Source: Amoebophrya sp. A120 | Taxonomy: Eukaryota; Sar; Dinophyceae; Syndiniales; Amoebophryaceae | Direction: 5' to 3' | DNA: 64,000 bases | Assembly (NCBI GenBank): GCA_905178155.1 | Contig: CAJINV010000019.1 | Coordinates: forward strand, 14,237-78,236 | Shown here: positions 11,671 through 24,300 of the stretch, piece by piece | Layout: each line of letters begins with the position of its first letter | Position numbering within the stretch: position 1 is the first letter of the stretch | The notes under the pieces: model-generated | The model's input: the letters and a program-made list of their open reading frames with translations, nothing else | Told to the model about the DNA's origin: nothing | Database searches by the model: none | Program-made: the position numbers and the translations under genes

Positions 11671-14600
11671 TCATCTCCTCCTTTGCCCCCCGCTGTTGTT
11701 TTTCGTTCCCCCGCCGGAAACTCCAGATGATCCAGGCGAAGATGCTTTGAAACTCGCTGGGCTCTTCGGATGTATACCACTACCACCACCTGTAGTTGTT
11801 CCGATGGTCGGCGAGGATGGCGCGGCTCCGGTATTTGTTCTCGCGGCTGCTCCTGCGCTAGAACTACTTGTAGTACCGCCAGGCTTTACTATTCTTCCTT
11901 TCAGCGTCTGCGAGATGGACAATTGTTCCATGTCCGAGCTGGAAAAGAGGCCCACGTCTATCCTAAGCAAAAACGTCCCCACGAGCCCATAGTCAAGTTG
12001 GGAATCTAGCAACACAAATCTTCAAGTTTTGGGAGCTGTATATGACAAGTTTTCCTCTGCAGTGTAGTTGGGGTTGGCAAGGGGAGCCGCACGAGAAAGC
12101 CATTTTCTCATCCTGTTGAAAGCATTACAAATTCCTCCAAAACACGGCTGGAAATGCCTCTCATGGAGCTGCACATTTGCATGACAACTCTGCGGTGGGG
12201 ACGTTTTTAATCAGGATAACGTCCTCGCCACCATTAGCGTTTGCCTCCCGGACGAGATTCACATTCATGTCCAGCTGCTGTTGTTTCTGTATTTTTGAAG
12301 CGGACGAAGATGTTGACCCTCCTGCTATGCTCGGACTTTTATTTGCCACCAGAGGAGGGGAACTAGAACTACTCGCCGATGCGGACGCTCGTCCTGCCGA
12401 GGGTCGCGCGAAAAAGGACGCCCCAACAGGATCTTGGTGTTGCTGTTCACTCGAACTGGGGTAGTTATTTTCTACATTCGACGAGGAGCTCGTCGTCGAT
12501 ATCAGTTGCGGGGACGTCGTCGCCCCGAACATGCCGCGGAAGCGGTTTTCCAGGTTTTGCGTGGTGTTTTGGATGTTGCTCAGAATGCTCTGCGTGTTTG
12601 GGAGGTTGATAGGTAATGACGAGGTCAGGGACTGTTGCTGCGAAGGATCTGTTGACGCGACACCGAATGTTGAAGCTGAACTGTGTGAGGATGATGTTCC
12701 GGAAAAACCATTGCCACCATTCTGGTCCTGATATTGGTGTGCTCTTGAATACTGTGACGGCTGCTCGCCACCGCGAGGTGGCGCTGAAGCGCTGGTACCA
12801 TGGAAAGCTTGCGTGCCGCCGGAAGTTGTCGTAGTGATCCCCGCAACATTCGATGCCGAGGTCAAACCGTGCTGGTCATGATGGTTTACTATTCCGTTCT
12901 GCTGTAGTTGCCCGTGACTGCTGCTGTCTATTGTGTAGTCGTGGTTGTGGTCTTTCGACGCGGTGGAATTCAGGTTCGTGGAGCTCGAGTGCAGATTGGA
13001 GTGCGGCCGGTCCTTCTTGAAGGCGTCGGGCAAAATGGCCTCGAATGCACCCTGCATACCGGCCTTGTGCAAAGTCTCGTCCTGCAGGGCGTCGACCAGG
13101 GTGTCCTTGAAAGCCGCTTGCGGAGTGTGCCAGGGGAAAAGAAACAGTAGCCGTTTTATTTGCAACACCGTGTAGTTAGCATGCATAATCATGCGTAAGC
13201 GCATTTTTGCAACTATACACAAAAAGAACGGACGCGGACGAAGTTGTTCTTCAATTCAGCTTTCTATCGCCGTCAATGTTGAGATGAATAAACACTTCGG
13301 ATCTTTTTCTTGAGGAACTACTACACGACGAAGGGTACAGTTACAGCTTTCCGTAGCATAGAACTCAGGGTCCCGCAAAGCGTCACGGACGCCGGCCTTG
13401 ATCGCGCCCATTGCTTATCAACTGCAAAAACACGACTTACTTTGTCAGAAGGGGTACAAGGGAATCTGAAAACTTTATGCTTTCAGTACTGCTGAGACTG
13501 AGAGTTTGATGAAGCTTCTGATGAAACGCCGCCTGGGAGCACCCACACGGGGGCATCACAACCTTCCTTCATGGACGTGCTCTGCCGGGCAACGACGAGC
13601 CGACCGAGTCCCAGCAAAATACATGACATAGATGCAACGATCGGAAAGCAAATCTGACACATCTGGTCATGCAGATTTTATATCTTTCTTCTGACCCAGG
13701 CAGTGAATTTGCAATGCGTATCGCGCCTTTCAGGATGGCGCGGTGGAACCGTGCGTCGGATAGCATCTCGATAACCAGGTGTTTACCTGATGTAGTGAAG
13801 TCGCATACATGGATCTTACTTTGTCATGCGCATTTTTGCACGACAAAAGCCATTTCTCATGCACGCTAGGGAAGTAAAACCCAAGAAAGTAATTTGCTTT
13901 GCACACTCCACCTCAATGTCATCAAGAGAAGACGCACTTTATACCCATTTGCGTGAGCTCCTCGTCCTGCACCGCGGCTGTGAATCCCGCGCGAATGGTA
14001 TCCTAAGGTAAAACGTCCCCATCCCAGAGTCAAGATGGGGATTTTGCACCACAAACCTCGAAGTTTTGGGAGTCATGCATTACAAATTGCAGGCTCTAGT
14101 GTAGTGCAATTTAGCAAGGGATGTCGCATCACAAATCCATCTGCTTATCCTGTTTACAGCATTACAAGTTTCAAAACACGATCGGAAATGCCTATCATGG
14201 GGATGCGCATTACAAATGCTCTTGTGCTCGCAGATCTGCATGACAACTCTGGGGTGGAGATGTTTTTACACAGGATAAATGGCCTTCACCATGGCGGAGT
14301 GCAGATTTTCGTTGTCCAGCGCGTGCAGAAAAATCTCCCGCAACAGTAGCCGCACTTCCTCGTCCAGCAGCGTATTCAGTATGCCGTCCCCAATGACCTT
14401 ACGCAATTCCTTGTCCGCTGCTAACTGGTGCGCGAGCCGCACGAAATTCTCGCGGAATTTTGGGTCCTGGACGGAAATGCCGCCAATTTTCTCCAGCCGG
14501 TTGCACACGTCGTCGGAGAGAAAGAGCTGTCCGGCGGCCGCGCACGTCTCCGGGCTCTCGCTCGCGGCGGTCAGACTGGGGCCCAGGCTGTTGCACATGG

Positions 14601-15472
14601 TTTTGCTGTATGCATTGCAAATATGTCTGGGTCTGGAAACTTGGGATGCTGGGTGGCGTATCATGTGGAGGCCACAAGTGCTGGCTCAGCATGACAAGTT
14701 TCTGAGCTTCTTGGTGTTGCCTATTCTGCATGACAAACTGCGTTTCTGCATGACAGAAAAGTGGGGCTCTTGGGTAACGTGCATGACAGATTTAAGAGCC
14801 ATGCCAGACAAGCATGACAAACATGCATATCTTCCAGACCCAGATATATTTGCACTTAATATGCTGAGGGAGGTGTCCAAGAATTGCTGGAAGTTCGCCG
14901 ACTGGAAAGATTTTCGCAGCACTTCCACCACTCTCTCCTCGAAAGTTGTTTTATTTGCACCGGTCGCAGTAGTTTCTTGGCTTTGCTCTTGCGACGCTGG
15001 AGGTGCAGCCGCTGCACCCGCACCCGCCCCGGAGGTCGTCGTGAGAATAGCTGCTGTTTTCGCGTTCTTCGTTTGATGAAACATATCAAATGCAATTATG
15101 TCTGGGTCTGGAAGATTGCCGGGTTTGTCATGCATATTTTGCATGACCCATCGTGCCTGTAGTGCATGACTTAGCATCACAGATTTTTGGAAGGCTTTCT
15201 GATGCCTACTCCGCATCACAAGTGCCCTCTCCGCGTAGCGCAATCTGGGCTCCTCTTGTTGGTCATGCAATACAGATTTTTTTTAAATCCAAAGACAGCA
15301 TGACAAGTTTGGATCCTTCCAGACCCAGACATATTCGCAATGCATAAAACACCCGGTCCGCCAGGGCGGGAAACACGTGGAGGAGCATTGTGAGGAGAAA
15401 CACGAGGGTCAAGAGCGTGGTCATGACCTGGGTACAGAACTGGAGAGTGAGGGAGATCAGGGAGGACAACAT
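11671..15472 (-). CDS. Membrane-anchored protein with repeated helical units and a Ser/Gln-rich C-terminus
   Basis: Eight exons: 15352-15472, 14867-15083, 14283-14608, 13945-13998, 13728-13786, 13345-13408, 12224-13116, 11671-11958; joined length 2022 nt, exactly 674 codons. Introns 13787-13944 and 13117-13344 are GT-AG (the donor of the second is less certain); the other five are introners. Residues about 9-36 form one hydrophobic helix behind the start MLSSLISLTL. The middle holds imperfect 24-28-residue units of the type DNENLHSAMVKAIRAGF, DARFHRAILKGAIKAG and QDETLHKAGMQGAFEAI, which I read as tandem amphipathic hairpins. The last 350 residues are low-complexity (Ser, Asn, Gln, Thr). No family recognised. 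The two-TM gene ends only 106 bp upstream. Confidence 0.87.
11959..12218. mobile_element. Family-C introner
   Basis: TSD ACGTC at 11954-11958 and 12219-12223. Spliced host reads GE|DVGLF. Confidence 0.93.
13409..13719. mobile_element. Degenerate family-A-like introner
   Basis: Ends are eroded relatives of the family-A TIR (GCATTGCAAATTCACTGCC and TGCAGTTGATAAG on the minus strand). The direct repeat is long, ATCGCGCC at 13401-13408 and 13720-13727. Spliced host reads LK|GAIKAG, in frame. Probably an old copy. Confidence 0.8.
13999..14277. mobile_element. Family-C introner
   Basis: TSD AATGG at 13994-13998 and 14278-14282. Spliced host reads VK|AIRAG. Body closely resembles the element at 26761. 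Confidence 0.93.
14609..14861. mobile_element. Family-A introner
   Basis: TSD TGCTG at 14604-14608 and 14862-14866. Spliced host reads TSL|SKTM. Same internal subtype and orientation as 27092 and 57710. Confidence 0.93.
15084..15346. mobile_element. Family-A introner
   Basis: TSD AAACA at 15079-15083 and 15347-15351. Spliced host reads DRV|FHQT, just after the membrane helix. Same subtype as 47566, 60272 and 62881. Confidence 0.93.
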
Positions 15473-15578
15473 TTTCTTTTATGGCAGCTGTTGTATCTAC
15501 AGGAAATTATCCGGCGTCGTGCTACAGGTAGTACTGGCAAGTAGCTGCAAAAAACCCTGCAGCTCCCAGTGTACTCGA

Positions 15579-16592
15579 TTATGTCAATCCCCAAAACGTG
15601 TCTGCGCGGGAGAACAACATGCGGAAGGCCTCTCGTAGCAGGTTCCCGTTGATGTGAGACACCACGAAGACGACGGACAGGACTGCTATCAAGTGCGTCG
15701 GGAGTACCGGGTATCGCGTGGGACAAGAGCCATTTCCGCATAAAGTCGATGATCCCACCATGCAAAAAAATGGCACGTGCAACGAGTTTAGAGATAAACT
15801 GCGTAGTAGTCGTTCCATCGTTTGCATGTTGACACACAAGTCGTCCGGACGATAGTGTTACCGACGAAATAACTGGCAAAAATAACCTAATACGCTCGCA
15901 CCCGAGCAGACCCACTTAAAGACCGGATACGACTGCAATCGAGCGGAATGAATCCGATTTCTTCAAAACAAATACATAGCCAGCCCGCATCAGCCAGGTA
16001 AGAAATGCAGGTACTTAAATCCAAATCACGGGAGCAATACAGAGCTTTCGAAACCTTTATCACGCGGAGATGACTATGGCCTTTATTTCCCACACGATAC
16101 GTCTTCCACCAAGTACGTTTGCGGGTCGGAGATCACTAGGAGGATGAAGAGCCCGACGGTGAAAAAATAGGAGTAAACAATGAACCGCAGGTGGAGTTGG
16201 CGAATGTCGTCGTTGTGCTCCTGATCTTCGCCCTGATCTTCCTCCTCGTCTTCGTCCTCTACTGGATCGTCGGCTTCGATAAGTTGTGCGGCTTCTGCTT
16301 CGCCTTCCGGGTGGTGAATGAAAATACCGTTATTTGCATCGAGAAAAATCTCCTCGTTGTTCACAAGATTCCTCGGCGGGTTTGGGTCTTCTACTCCAGG
16401 CTGGTTTATTTGTAGTTCCTCAGGCGAGACAAACTCCCCGTGGTCGTGGACATTTTCTTCAGCTCCGTGCTGTAGCGCCACTGCTTGTTGAGCTGACGCT
16501 CCTGGGACTGTCACTTCTTCACGTCCAACGTCCGCCGCTTGGTCGACGTCCTGGGTTCGTTCGTCTTGACCCCTGCCACCCACTGCGTCCAT
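15579..16592 (-). CDS. Acidic protein with C-terminal membrane helices, unknown function
   Basis: Exons about 16102-16592 and 15579-15711, separated by a family-K element; the join VED|PVLPTH keeps the frame. The first part (MDAVGGRGQD) is hydrophilic and very acidic, with a run of Asp and Glu (DDPVEDEDEEEDQGED). Then follows a hydrophobic helix FIVYSYFFTVGLFILLVIS, and in the second exon another, HLIAVLSVVFVVSHI, before a short tail ending in FWGLT. About 207 residues. An upstream open frame (16511-16768, other phase) may be an earlier exon, so the N-terminus is uncertain. No family recognised. Confidence 0.6.
15712..16099. mobile_element. Family-K introner (single copy)
   Basis: The ends match as inverted repeats TATCGTGTGGGA and TATCGCGTGGGA. 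The flanking repeat is weak (GACG against CCCG). Evidence for splicing is the in-frame join VED|PVLP. Longer (388 bp) than usual. Confidence 0.6.
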
Positions 16593-19500
16593 GCATCAGA
16601 AACTGTATTCGTCTGTGGGGTATAGATGAGGGTGTGCTTAGTTTGCTGCTCTACTGCCTCCCTGAGACGAGTAGCATAAGGTACCGGCTCGTAGTTACCA
16701 GGCTGGACCGGAAAGTCAAACTCACGATCTCCCGGCGCCAGGCATTCACCGGATCCGGGAACGCGCAAATTTTAGGAGTATCCACACGACTAGATCACAA
16801 TGAGATGAAGAAGTAGCGCAGAGACCAGTTGGACTTCTTCTTACCCGGGGCAACCTTGGTCATGCTTTTCCAAACAGGGAAGGGGGGCCGGAACAATTTT
16901 GTCGCCGATAGGGATCATATTGACGTCCAAATCAAGGAGTTATGTACGGAGGCTTCATGAAGCGCAATGTTTGAGTAATTCCATTGTACTTAAATCGAAA
17001 CCGAAAGGGGGAATAAGATAAAATGGTCTTGCTCAATAGAGGCAGTAGTAGAGGAGGTCCTGAAGAAAGTGTATGTTTTTATCATGTGTGACCTGAAATC
17101 TTTTAGAAGATCCCGTCGCAGCTGTTGCACGTTTCGCTTGAGGACAGCGACATACTTCGTAGAATATTGTGATCTTGAGCGACAACTGGAAAAAAAAACG
17201 CACCGGCGTATCCAAGCTGGTCGCGAAAAAAACTGTGAGAAGTATGCGCTCGATGGCATCTAGTAGAAAGAAACCGCTCCATTCTCTTCTAGAAAGAGTC
17301 CAAGGAAGTTGTGAACTCCTGATCCCAGAAAAATGAAAAAACTGTCTGGCCATTCCTTTTGGTCGGGTGATTATGGCTGGTGGACCGACGCGGAGTGATA
17401 TTGGGACATCAAGCAGACCACATTGTTGTATTTGAACACCAACACATGAAATCATTTTACATCAAAGCCGGCCCTGATTCAGGACTTCGGCGTTACCCCT
17501 GCTCCTGCGCGCAGGGTTCTTTATGTTTTCACACACACACGTCTTACTAGTATGCATGGTCCTCGCAGGTGCTGGAGGTGTAATCAGGACGCATTTTTGT
17601 ACAGTACTGCTTGCGACTTTTTCGTATGTACATGTTGGTTACCTGCTAAGGAAAATTCGTGTGGTGTCTTTTTGTTTTCAACGGCATTTAATACATATTT
17701 TTCCGAGCGTGTAAAGGTAAACTAATTTTTTCAGCCTCTCAGGTGGTAGTCTGTCGCTGTGAGTTCTTAGTCATCTACAGTTGCTATATATTCGTAATCG
17801 TAAATTGTAATTGGCGCGATATCGTCCGCAATGCGCCGAAAAGAAAGCCGGAGGACTTTCTAACCTCACTACATACTATTCATTGCTCGTGAACTCTGAT
17901 GGGTATCTTGTAAATGCAGTTCATCCAGTTGATTTGTCTTGTTTCATGCTTGCACGAAATTACACTGTGGTTGGCAAAGTCAGTCAGGAACAACCACTGT
18001 CAAACAATATTCTCAATGTTCTGCGTGTTTTATTCTCAAAAGATGCTCAAGTCAAACAATTTTTTTTCAATCATACAGACCGTCGTTTGTTCGGGGTAGT
18101 ATTATTTTGATGAGTCTATCATAGTCTCCTTTTTGGAAATTGTAGATAGTGTTTTTTGAAAAGTGTTTAGAAACAACAAGTACGGGGGAGACATACGGAA
18201 TTTGCATGCGGATAAAACAGTTTCAGATTCACGCGACGACGCAGCTTGTCACCGCTCGATGAAGTTGGAGTAATCAAGGAGCAGCACCACCGCTAGGTAC
18301 GCAATATTTTAAATGTACACATAAACGGCTGCAGCATTCCGCTCGAGTAAGTCTTTGTTTCGCTTTACTCTATATTTTTTCTGTCGTTTAACTTTTTTTT
18401 TTCAAAAAGTTCTTGTAAGAAAATACAAGTGTTTTCGTTCTCTGTAGTTCGTTGCTTCTTTCGAGTTCATCTCATGTTGTAAGTAGAAGTTTTGCATTAA
18501 TTTCAGCGAACTTTCCCCGTTTTTCAATTCGTCGATGAAATCGTGCTCACGAATTCTGCGTCACGTCCTCGCCCGGCTCGGTGGTCCCCGCAGAGCCGGC
18601 GTTGGTTTCCACGGAGCGGTGCGCTTTATGCTTGCAAAGCCACCCACGCAGGATGACTCTAAAAATATCCTCAAGCAGCAGCGTAGTCTTGAGTGTAGTA
18701 TTTGGTTCGTCCACTTTGAATTTTCCTCATGATCAATGCATGTAATTATGTAGAGCACTCATCGTAGAAAGACGTGCGATTTTGTTGACATGCAAAACGA
18801 AGACAGTTGGCAGTCATAATAGAAAAGAAAACGGCACGGATCCTCATCAAACGCGGGTAGGAATTTGATTCCCGGAATAAAACGTATTCGCGTTGTCGTT
18901 CCCGGTGTTGAAGGTCGTAGTCGCCCGCGTGTCTTGCTCCACGGCGGTTGCTTATCAGCGAGAAGAAAGGCACTGAGCGTTTCTCGTTTTCCAGGTGCAT
19001 TATCAAGTCAATATGTGAAACATGGCACGGACAACTATGAACGCAGTGATAGTCTTCATGCAAAGGCAAACGCAAAAATACCGCGATCGGACGCGGACAC
19101 GCGGAGGAGCAGCAACAAACACGGCGCAGGTCAAAAGAACTTCGTACTTATTGACCGCATGGGTGCTCGCTGCACTGCACCGTGTCCTCGCCAGACATTC
19201 GAAATTCTTGCCAAAGAATGCCACCATTGGACTGGGAAAACGCCCAGATCGCTTCCATAAGTCTCCATCGTCGGAGATGATCCTCGTTGTCGTCGTTTTC
19301 GTGACGCCCTGAAATAGTTCGTTTCCATGATGACGGCCATTGTCATCCTGATAATGTACATGATATTAATTTAGCAGTGGTTCGTTTGTGAACAAATTTT
19401 TGTGGTGCAGCCTTGTCCCCTGACCCCTGTGAAGCAGGTCATGCGTGAAATTTCAAAGTTGACAATGTTTTTTTTTCCTCACCGCTTCATACAGGCTTCG

Positions 19501-21360
19501 CATCTTCATGAACTACATTTAAATGTAAACGAAAGAACAAGATCAAGGCGAAGAACAAGAAGGAGACTGAAGTCATTTAATAGTAAGTAAAAAAGTAAAA
19601 GTAGAAGGATGTCGGCAACGAGGCCAACCGTACCGAAGCATCTGGAGTTGTTTTCTTTTTCGCGTGGCTTTTCTCTGCGAATGAGTACTGAGAGCGGGGG
19701 TACCACTGCGCCTGGTGCGCGGTCAGTTGGGACTGCCCTGACGGCAGGGTCTGCGGTCCTCCGATATAGCGCGCGCCGGGAGCAGCTTGTCCAGTTGTCG
19801 GGTCGATTCCGCCACGTAACACCGTTGCCGGTCTTCCTCTTGGTTGAAACCTGGTGACCCATTGTTGGACATTTTGATTGAGAAAGACATCAGGGAATTC
19901 CTCGACTTTTGATGATCTGGATGTGTTCTACTAGGAGCGGTCGGGGGCTAGCTCGGCTAGCTATGGCCGGGCCCGGGCCTGCGTCTCGCACATAATAAGT
20001 TTGCCGTTGAATATATACAATTAAGTAAGTATAGGAGATGAGCACGAACGCCAGCGAAGAGACAACCGACGCATCTAAATAAGCAACCTCAACTAACAAA
20101 CACCGCTACATAGTCCACCCAACCGCCGAGGGGGACTCGGACGGCTGATTCGTGTTGTTGGATCTCCGGTGAGTCATTTCATGGCAACCAACTCCCTCGC
20201 GGAGTCACGGCCTTGGGAGCACCCTAACCAATCGATCCCAGGGGGAAGCCCTGTGGTGGCGCCCTGGTGCCTTGTTGATCCGGCTCTGCTCCCTGGGGGA
20301 AAGAGAGGCGGACGCCCGAGGTTCTTTATTTACGTAAACATAAACTACTGGGTAAAGCAACTCCGAATAGTTCTGAGGTTGATCATCTCAAAAAACGCAG
20401 AAGTGGAAGTGTATCGCTATGCACAAGAATAACAGGTACGATTACGCATAGATACAAGCAATCACTCGGCTCCAACAACTTCATCATACATAAATCAATA
20501 TTATTCATCAACCTTCAAACCTTGCTGTTGCACGCCCGTTGTCGTGCGGGTGTTCTTGCGGTTGCGCTGGGTATCCGACCTGTTGTCGGAATTCGGGACG
20601 ATCGATCGGACCTTCCGACGCCGCCGTCGTGATGGTCCCGGGCGTCCAATCGACCCCCGTCGCTGGTCGCTCCGTTGGCGTACACCAATTGAACAACCTC
20701 ATCATCTGCAAAGTCTTCGAATGCTGGATTTGCAACACGGTGGAGCCCATGATACCACTGGTTGTCGACGGATCCTGTTTTCGTATAGGATGGTTGTCGG
20801 AATCTGATGACTCAGTCACCATATTTCTTTCGGCGCACGCCGATCTTTTCGGATTTCATACGGATACGTCTGCGAATGGGAACTCTTTACCCTCATTATC
20901 GCCAGACTGAGGAGTAGTTGTATTTTACGATCTTGCGGCGCGGATCGTGTGCGCCCATCGGTCTGGTGAATGGAAGCGCACGACATACGTGCCCATAGTA
21001 GCACAGCCGACTAGTGCTTTCGCGGATTCTCAGCGGCAGCGCCCTTTGGCCGAATTTTCAATGGCTTTCGGTGGTTTGAAGATAGTTATGTGGGAGTGGG
21101 GTATCTAAAGAACTTAATCTAGGGAGCCAGGCGATTCCTAATAAAGTGCGCTTGGTCTTTTATGATATCGGCTGCTCACTCGGTGGTGGCGCAGATACAG
21201 TACACCCTGCCATCTTGAGGGGTTTCAAGATCGGACCCGGGGGAAACTGAAACATACTATACAGGGGAAAAGAAGAGACTACAAGAAGCCAAGGCAGTCC
21301 CCCCGGGTAGATTTATGGGCCAGGCACGATACTAGAAGAAGAAGAAGAAGTACTGCAGGA
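16593..21360. other. Gene-poor stretch, 4.8 kb
   Basis: Largest gap in the window. Many short ORFs in all frames, none with a recognisable domain. Two minus-strand frames have slightly protein-like composition (20508-20822, 104 aa; 19577-19822, 81 aa) but no start context or homology that I can support. Contains a GAA microsatellite at about 21339-21353. No introner TIR found, in contrast to the genes on both sides. Confidence 0.55.
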
Positions 21361-24300
21361 TTATGCATAGGCGTAGCCCTTAAAACACGCCGAGACGCGG
21401 TCTACTCCGCAACAAGACCGCAGCCGGAATTTTGTGCGAGAAGTAAGTAGGCCTAGGCCACCACCCTTCTGGCCACCGAAGCGATTCGCAGAGCACCAGT
21501 GCCGCCGGATGCTGGCGATGTATCTGTCCGGACCGCCGGATGGCGATGAATCCGAAGAAAGACGAACCGATTTTTTTGTTTGTGACCCGTGCCTTGGATC
21601 CACCGATCCGAGTTTTTGATGTGACTCGCAAGGTAAAGAACGGCACACAACAGAGGTAAAAACGTCTTTAAATACCTGTCCATCCTGAACATCTTCCATC
21701 GCTTCGCCGCAGTACTCGCCGAACTCCGTGGCAGTGACGCGCCCGTCGTCATCCATGTCCGCCGCGTGCACCAGCTCCGCGTTTTCGGCTTCGTCGATCA
21801 CGAGGTCGTATCCAGCGCAAAATCATCGCACTCAGTCATCGTAGTAATTCTTGCAACCACGCATGGCAAATCTGGTGCTGGTCTCATCTGTAGGTAATTC
21901 ACTGTGTTTCTAAATTCAATTTGTCATGCGCATGCCGTTACTACTAGTACGATATTTTTGCAATGCATAGGTCGCGGTTTGCGTCCTGGTGTTCAAAGGC
22001 GGTCAGCATACCGGTCTCGTTCATCGATTTGAAGAGGTCCAAGGTACCATTGTCCTTCACGGTTTGGTGTCCGGCTTGCGCCTATCCATTGCAAATATGT
22101 CTGGCTTTGGAAGATGAATGCTGGTCTGTCTTGCTTGGCCGACAAGACAGAAAGGTCTGTCATGCTTGGTGCGCTACAGATGTGCAACTTGCTTGTCATG
22201 CAAAAAGGCCGCCATTTGTCATGCGGTTCACGCTAGACATCACCGCTCAGAAACTTGTCATGCGCGGCCCCCTAACACAAGTTGTGTATTACTTGGACAT
22301 TAGCATCACAACTTTCCAGAGCCAGACATATTTGCAATGCGTAGGGCCTGGTACCGCGTGATCCCGTAATTTTCCATCAATTCCCGGTCCATCTCCTCGT
22401 CGTTGTGTCAGGAGGAAAAGTTTCTTCATCCCATACTCGAGCGAAATTTGTCTAGCGTAATCTGCCTACACAATCTCACTTTGTCATGCACAGGCGCATG
22501 CTAAGCGTAGTCCTGTCTAAGGCTGAAGGTGTACATCGCACGTAGCTGTTTAGAAGCATGGCAGACACTGAACCGCAATAGAGATGTCATGGTGCTGATG
22601 AAATAAGTCGTGGTCTTCTACGGCATTGCCCCCGTCTTGCAAGACAGGTACCATCTGTGCCCGGAAATCAGCATCACAAATTTTCCTTTTCCGCGCTGGA
22701 ACAAAGATGAATGACTTTTCTGTTTGATACCTCTTCGTCTTTCCATACGTGTGCCATCCTCAGGTCGATTGCGACCTCCTCCTCTTTATGCACTGCAAAT
22801 ATGTCTGGGTCTGGAAGATTGCAAGACTTGTCATGTTGGGAAACTAAGGGCAGGGCGTCCCTGTGTAAATTGTCGTAAAACAGTAGCCGCCTACCCAGCA
22901 ATAAACTCTAGCCGAAATAGATTTGGACAAAATAATCACTACCGAGAGACAACAACAAAGAGCTCCTGGGACGGCTGCAGGATGAGCTTTTGTCGTTATC
23001 TAAGTAGGGATAATCTTGTATGCAAACCCATAACTCTAGCGCCGAGGGAGAAAAGAAAAGTAAAAAAGCGGTAAAGCATCTACTATGACACAGACCCATC
23101 TACGAAAAAACCCATCTCAAAAAAGTGAGGTGAGAAGCAATGTAGTTGCTTTGCAAGACTTGTCATGCAGGTTTTCCACGACTGATGAGGTCTGGAATGC
23201 AGGGCGTCGCATGACAGATTCTGTGAGAGTTCTATCATGCCTCTCTTGCATGAGAAACTGCCTCTCGATTAGGTCAAAAGTGGACAACTCTTGGCAATCA
23301 TGCAACACAGTTTTTTGCCTGATTCAGATCTAGCATGACACGTTGTAATCTTGCACACCCAGCAGACACATTTGCATTTGATACTCTTCCGGCGACATGA
23401 GGGGTTGCGGTAGTGATCTCGGGGGCACAGGCGGGATACCTTGTTCTGCGGCGCTCAACCACCGCTGCGGCTCGTCGTGATGCTCGTCTGTGTCGGCGGA
23501 CGGCGCAGCAGTGGTTGCGTTCGTTTCTTTATCATGAGAAAAAAGTGTTACAGTTACACACTTGTTGGAGTTTCCGCATCACAAATTTTCTCTGCCTGGC
23601 AGAGAAAACTTGTAATGCGAAGATCATAAGGGAAAACAGGAAGGAAACGAGGCTCCTAAGCATTTCCTGCATGAGAAAGGTTGTCTGTGTTGCCGCTCTT
23701 GCAACACAATGTGTAACTGTAACACTTTTTTCTTGCGATATTCTTGCAGGGTTTCGTTGTTTTCCTCGGCTTGCTGCTCCCCGTACTTGTAGATGGCGCC
23801 CTTGTTCGTGGCAACTTCATTCAGCACCTTCTTGTCCTCCAGAAAGCTGGCGTCGCTTTTGCTGGTGCTTCCGGTCTCTTCGTATCAAACGCAAACATGT
23901 CTGGGTCTGAGAGAAAACAGACAGTTGTGATCCAGCCTTTGCAAGTGCAAGAGGGTCCTTAAGAGGCACTGAGCATGACAAATTCATCTGCGGAGGGTTC
24001 TCGTTTTTCATGCCTAGTCTGCATGAGAAATGCCATTAATAAGCCATCCTGAGGACAAAAAGCACGCATCTTTTGCTAAAAGTACGTATGCAACACAGAT
24101 TTTTATTTTGCCTGTTCCAGAATCCACATCAAAAGTTTGCAGTCTTCGAGAAGATGACCCAGACATATTTTCAATGCATATCTCGGCGGGGGCAGTCGAA
24201 GTGGTTGTCGCACCAGCTTCATCGTCCTTCTCTACTTCATATCAAATGCAAAAGTGTCTACTGGGTCTGGAAGAATACAAACTTGTGTTGCGCATTTCAG

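Noticed and set aside
20100-20340. Possible structured RNA in a GC-rich patch
   Set aside because: I could not find a cloverleaf or any rRNA-like segment; nothing more specific can be supported.
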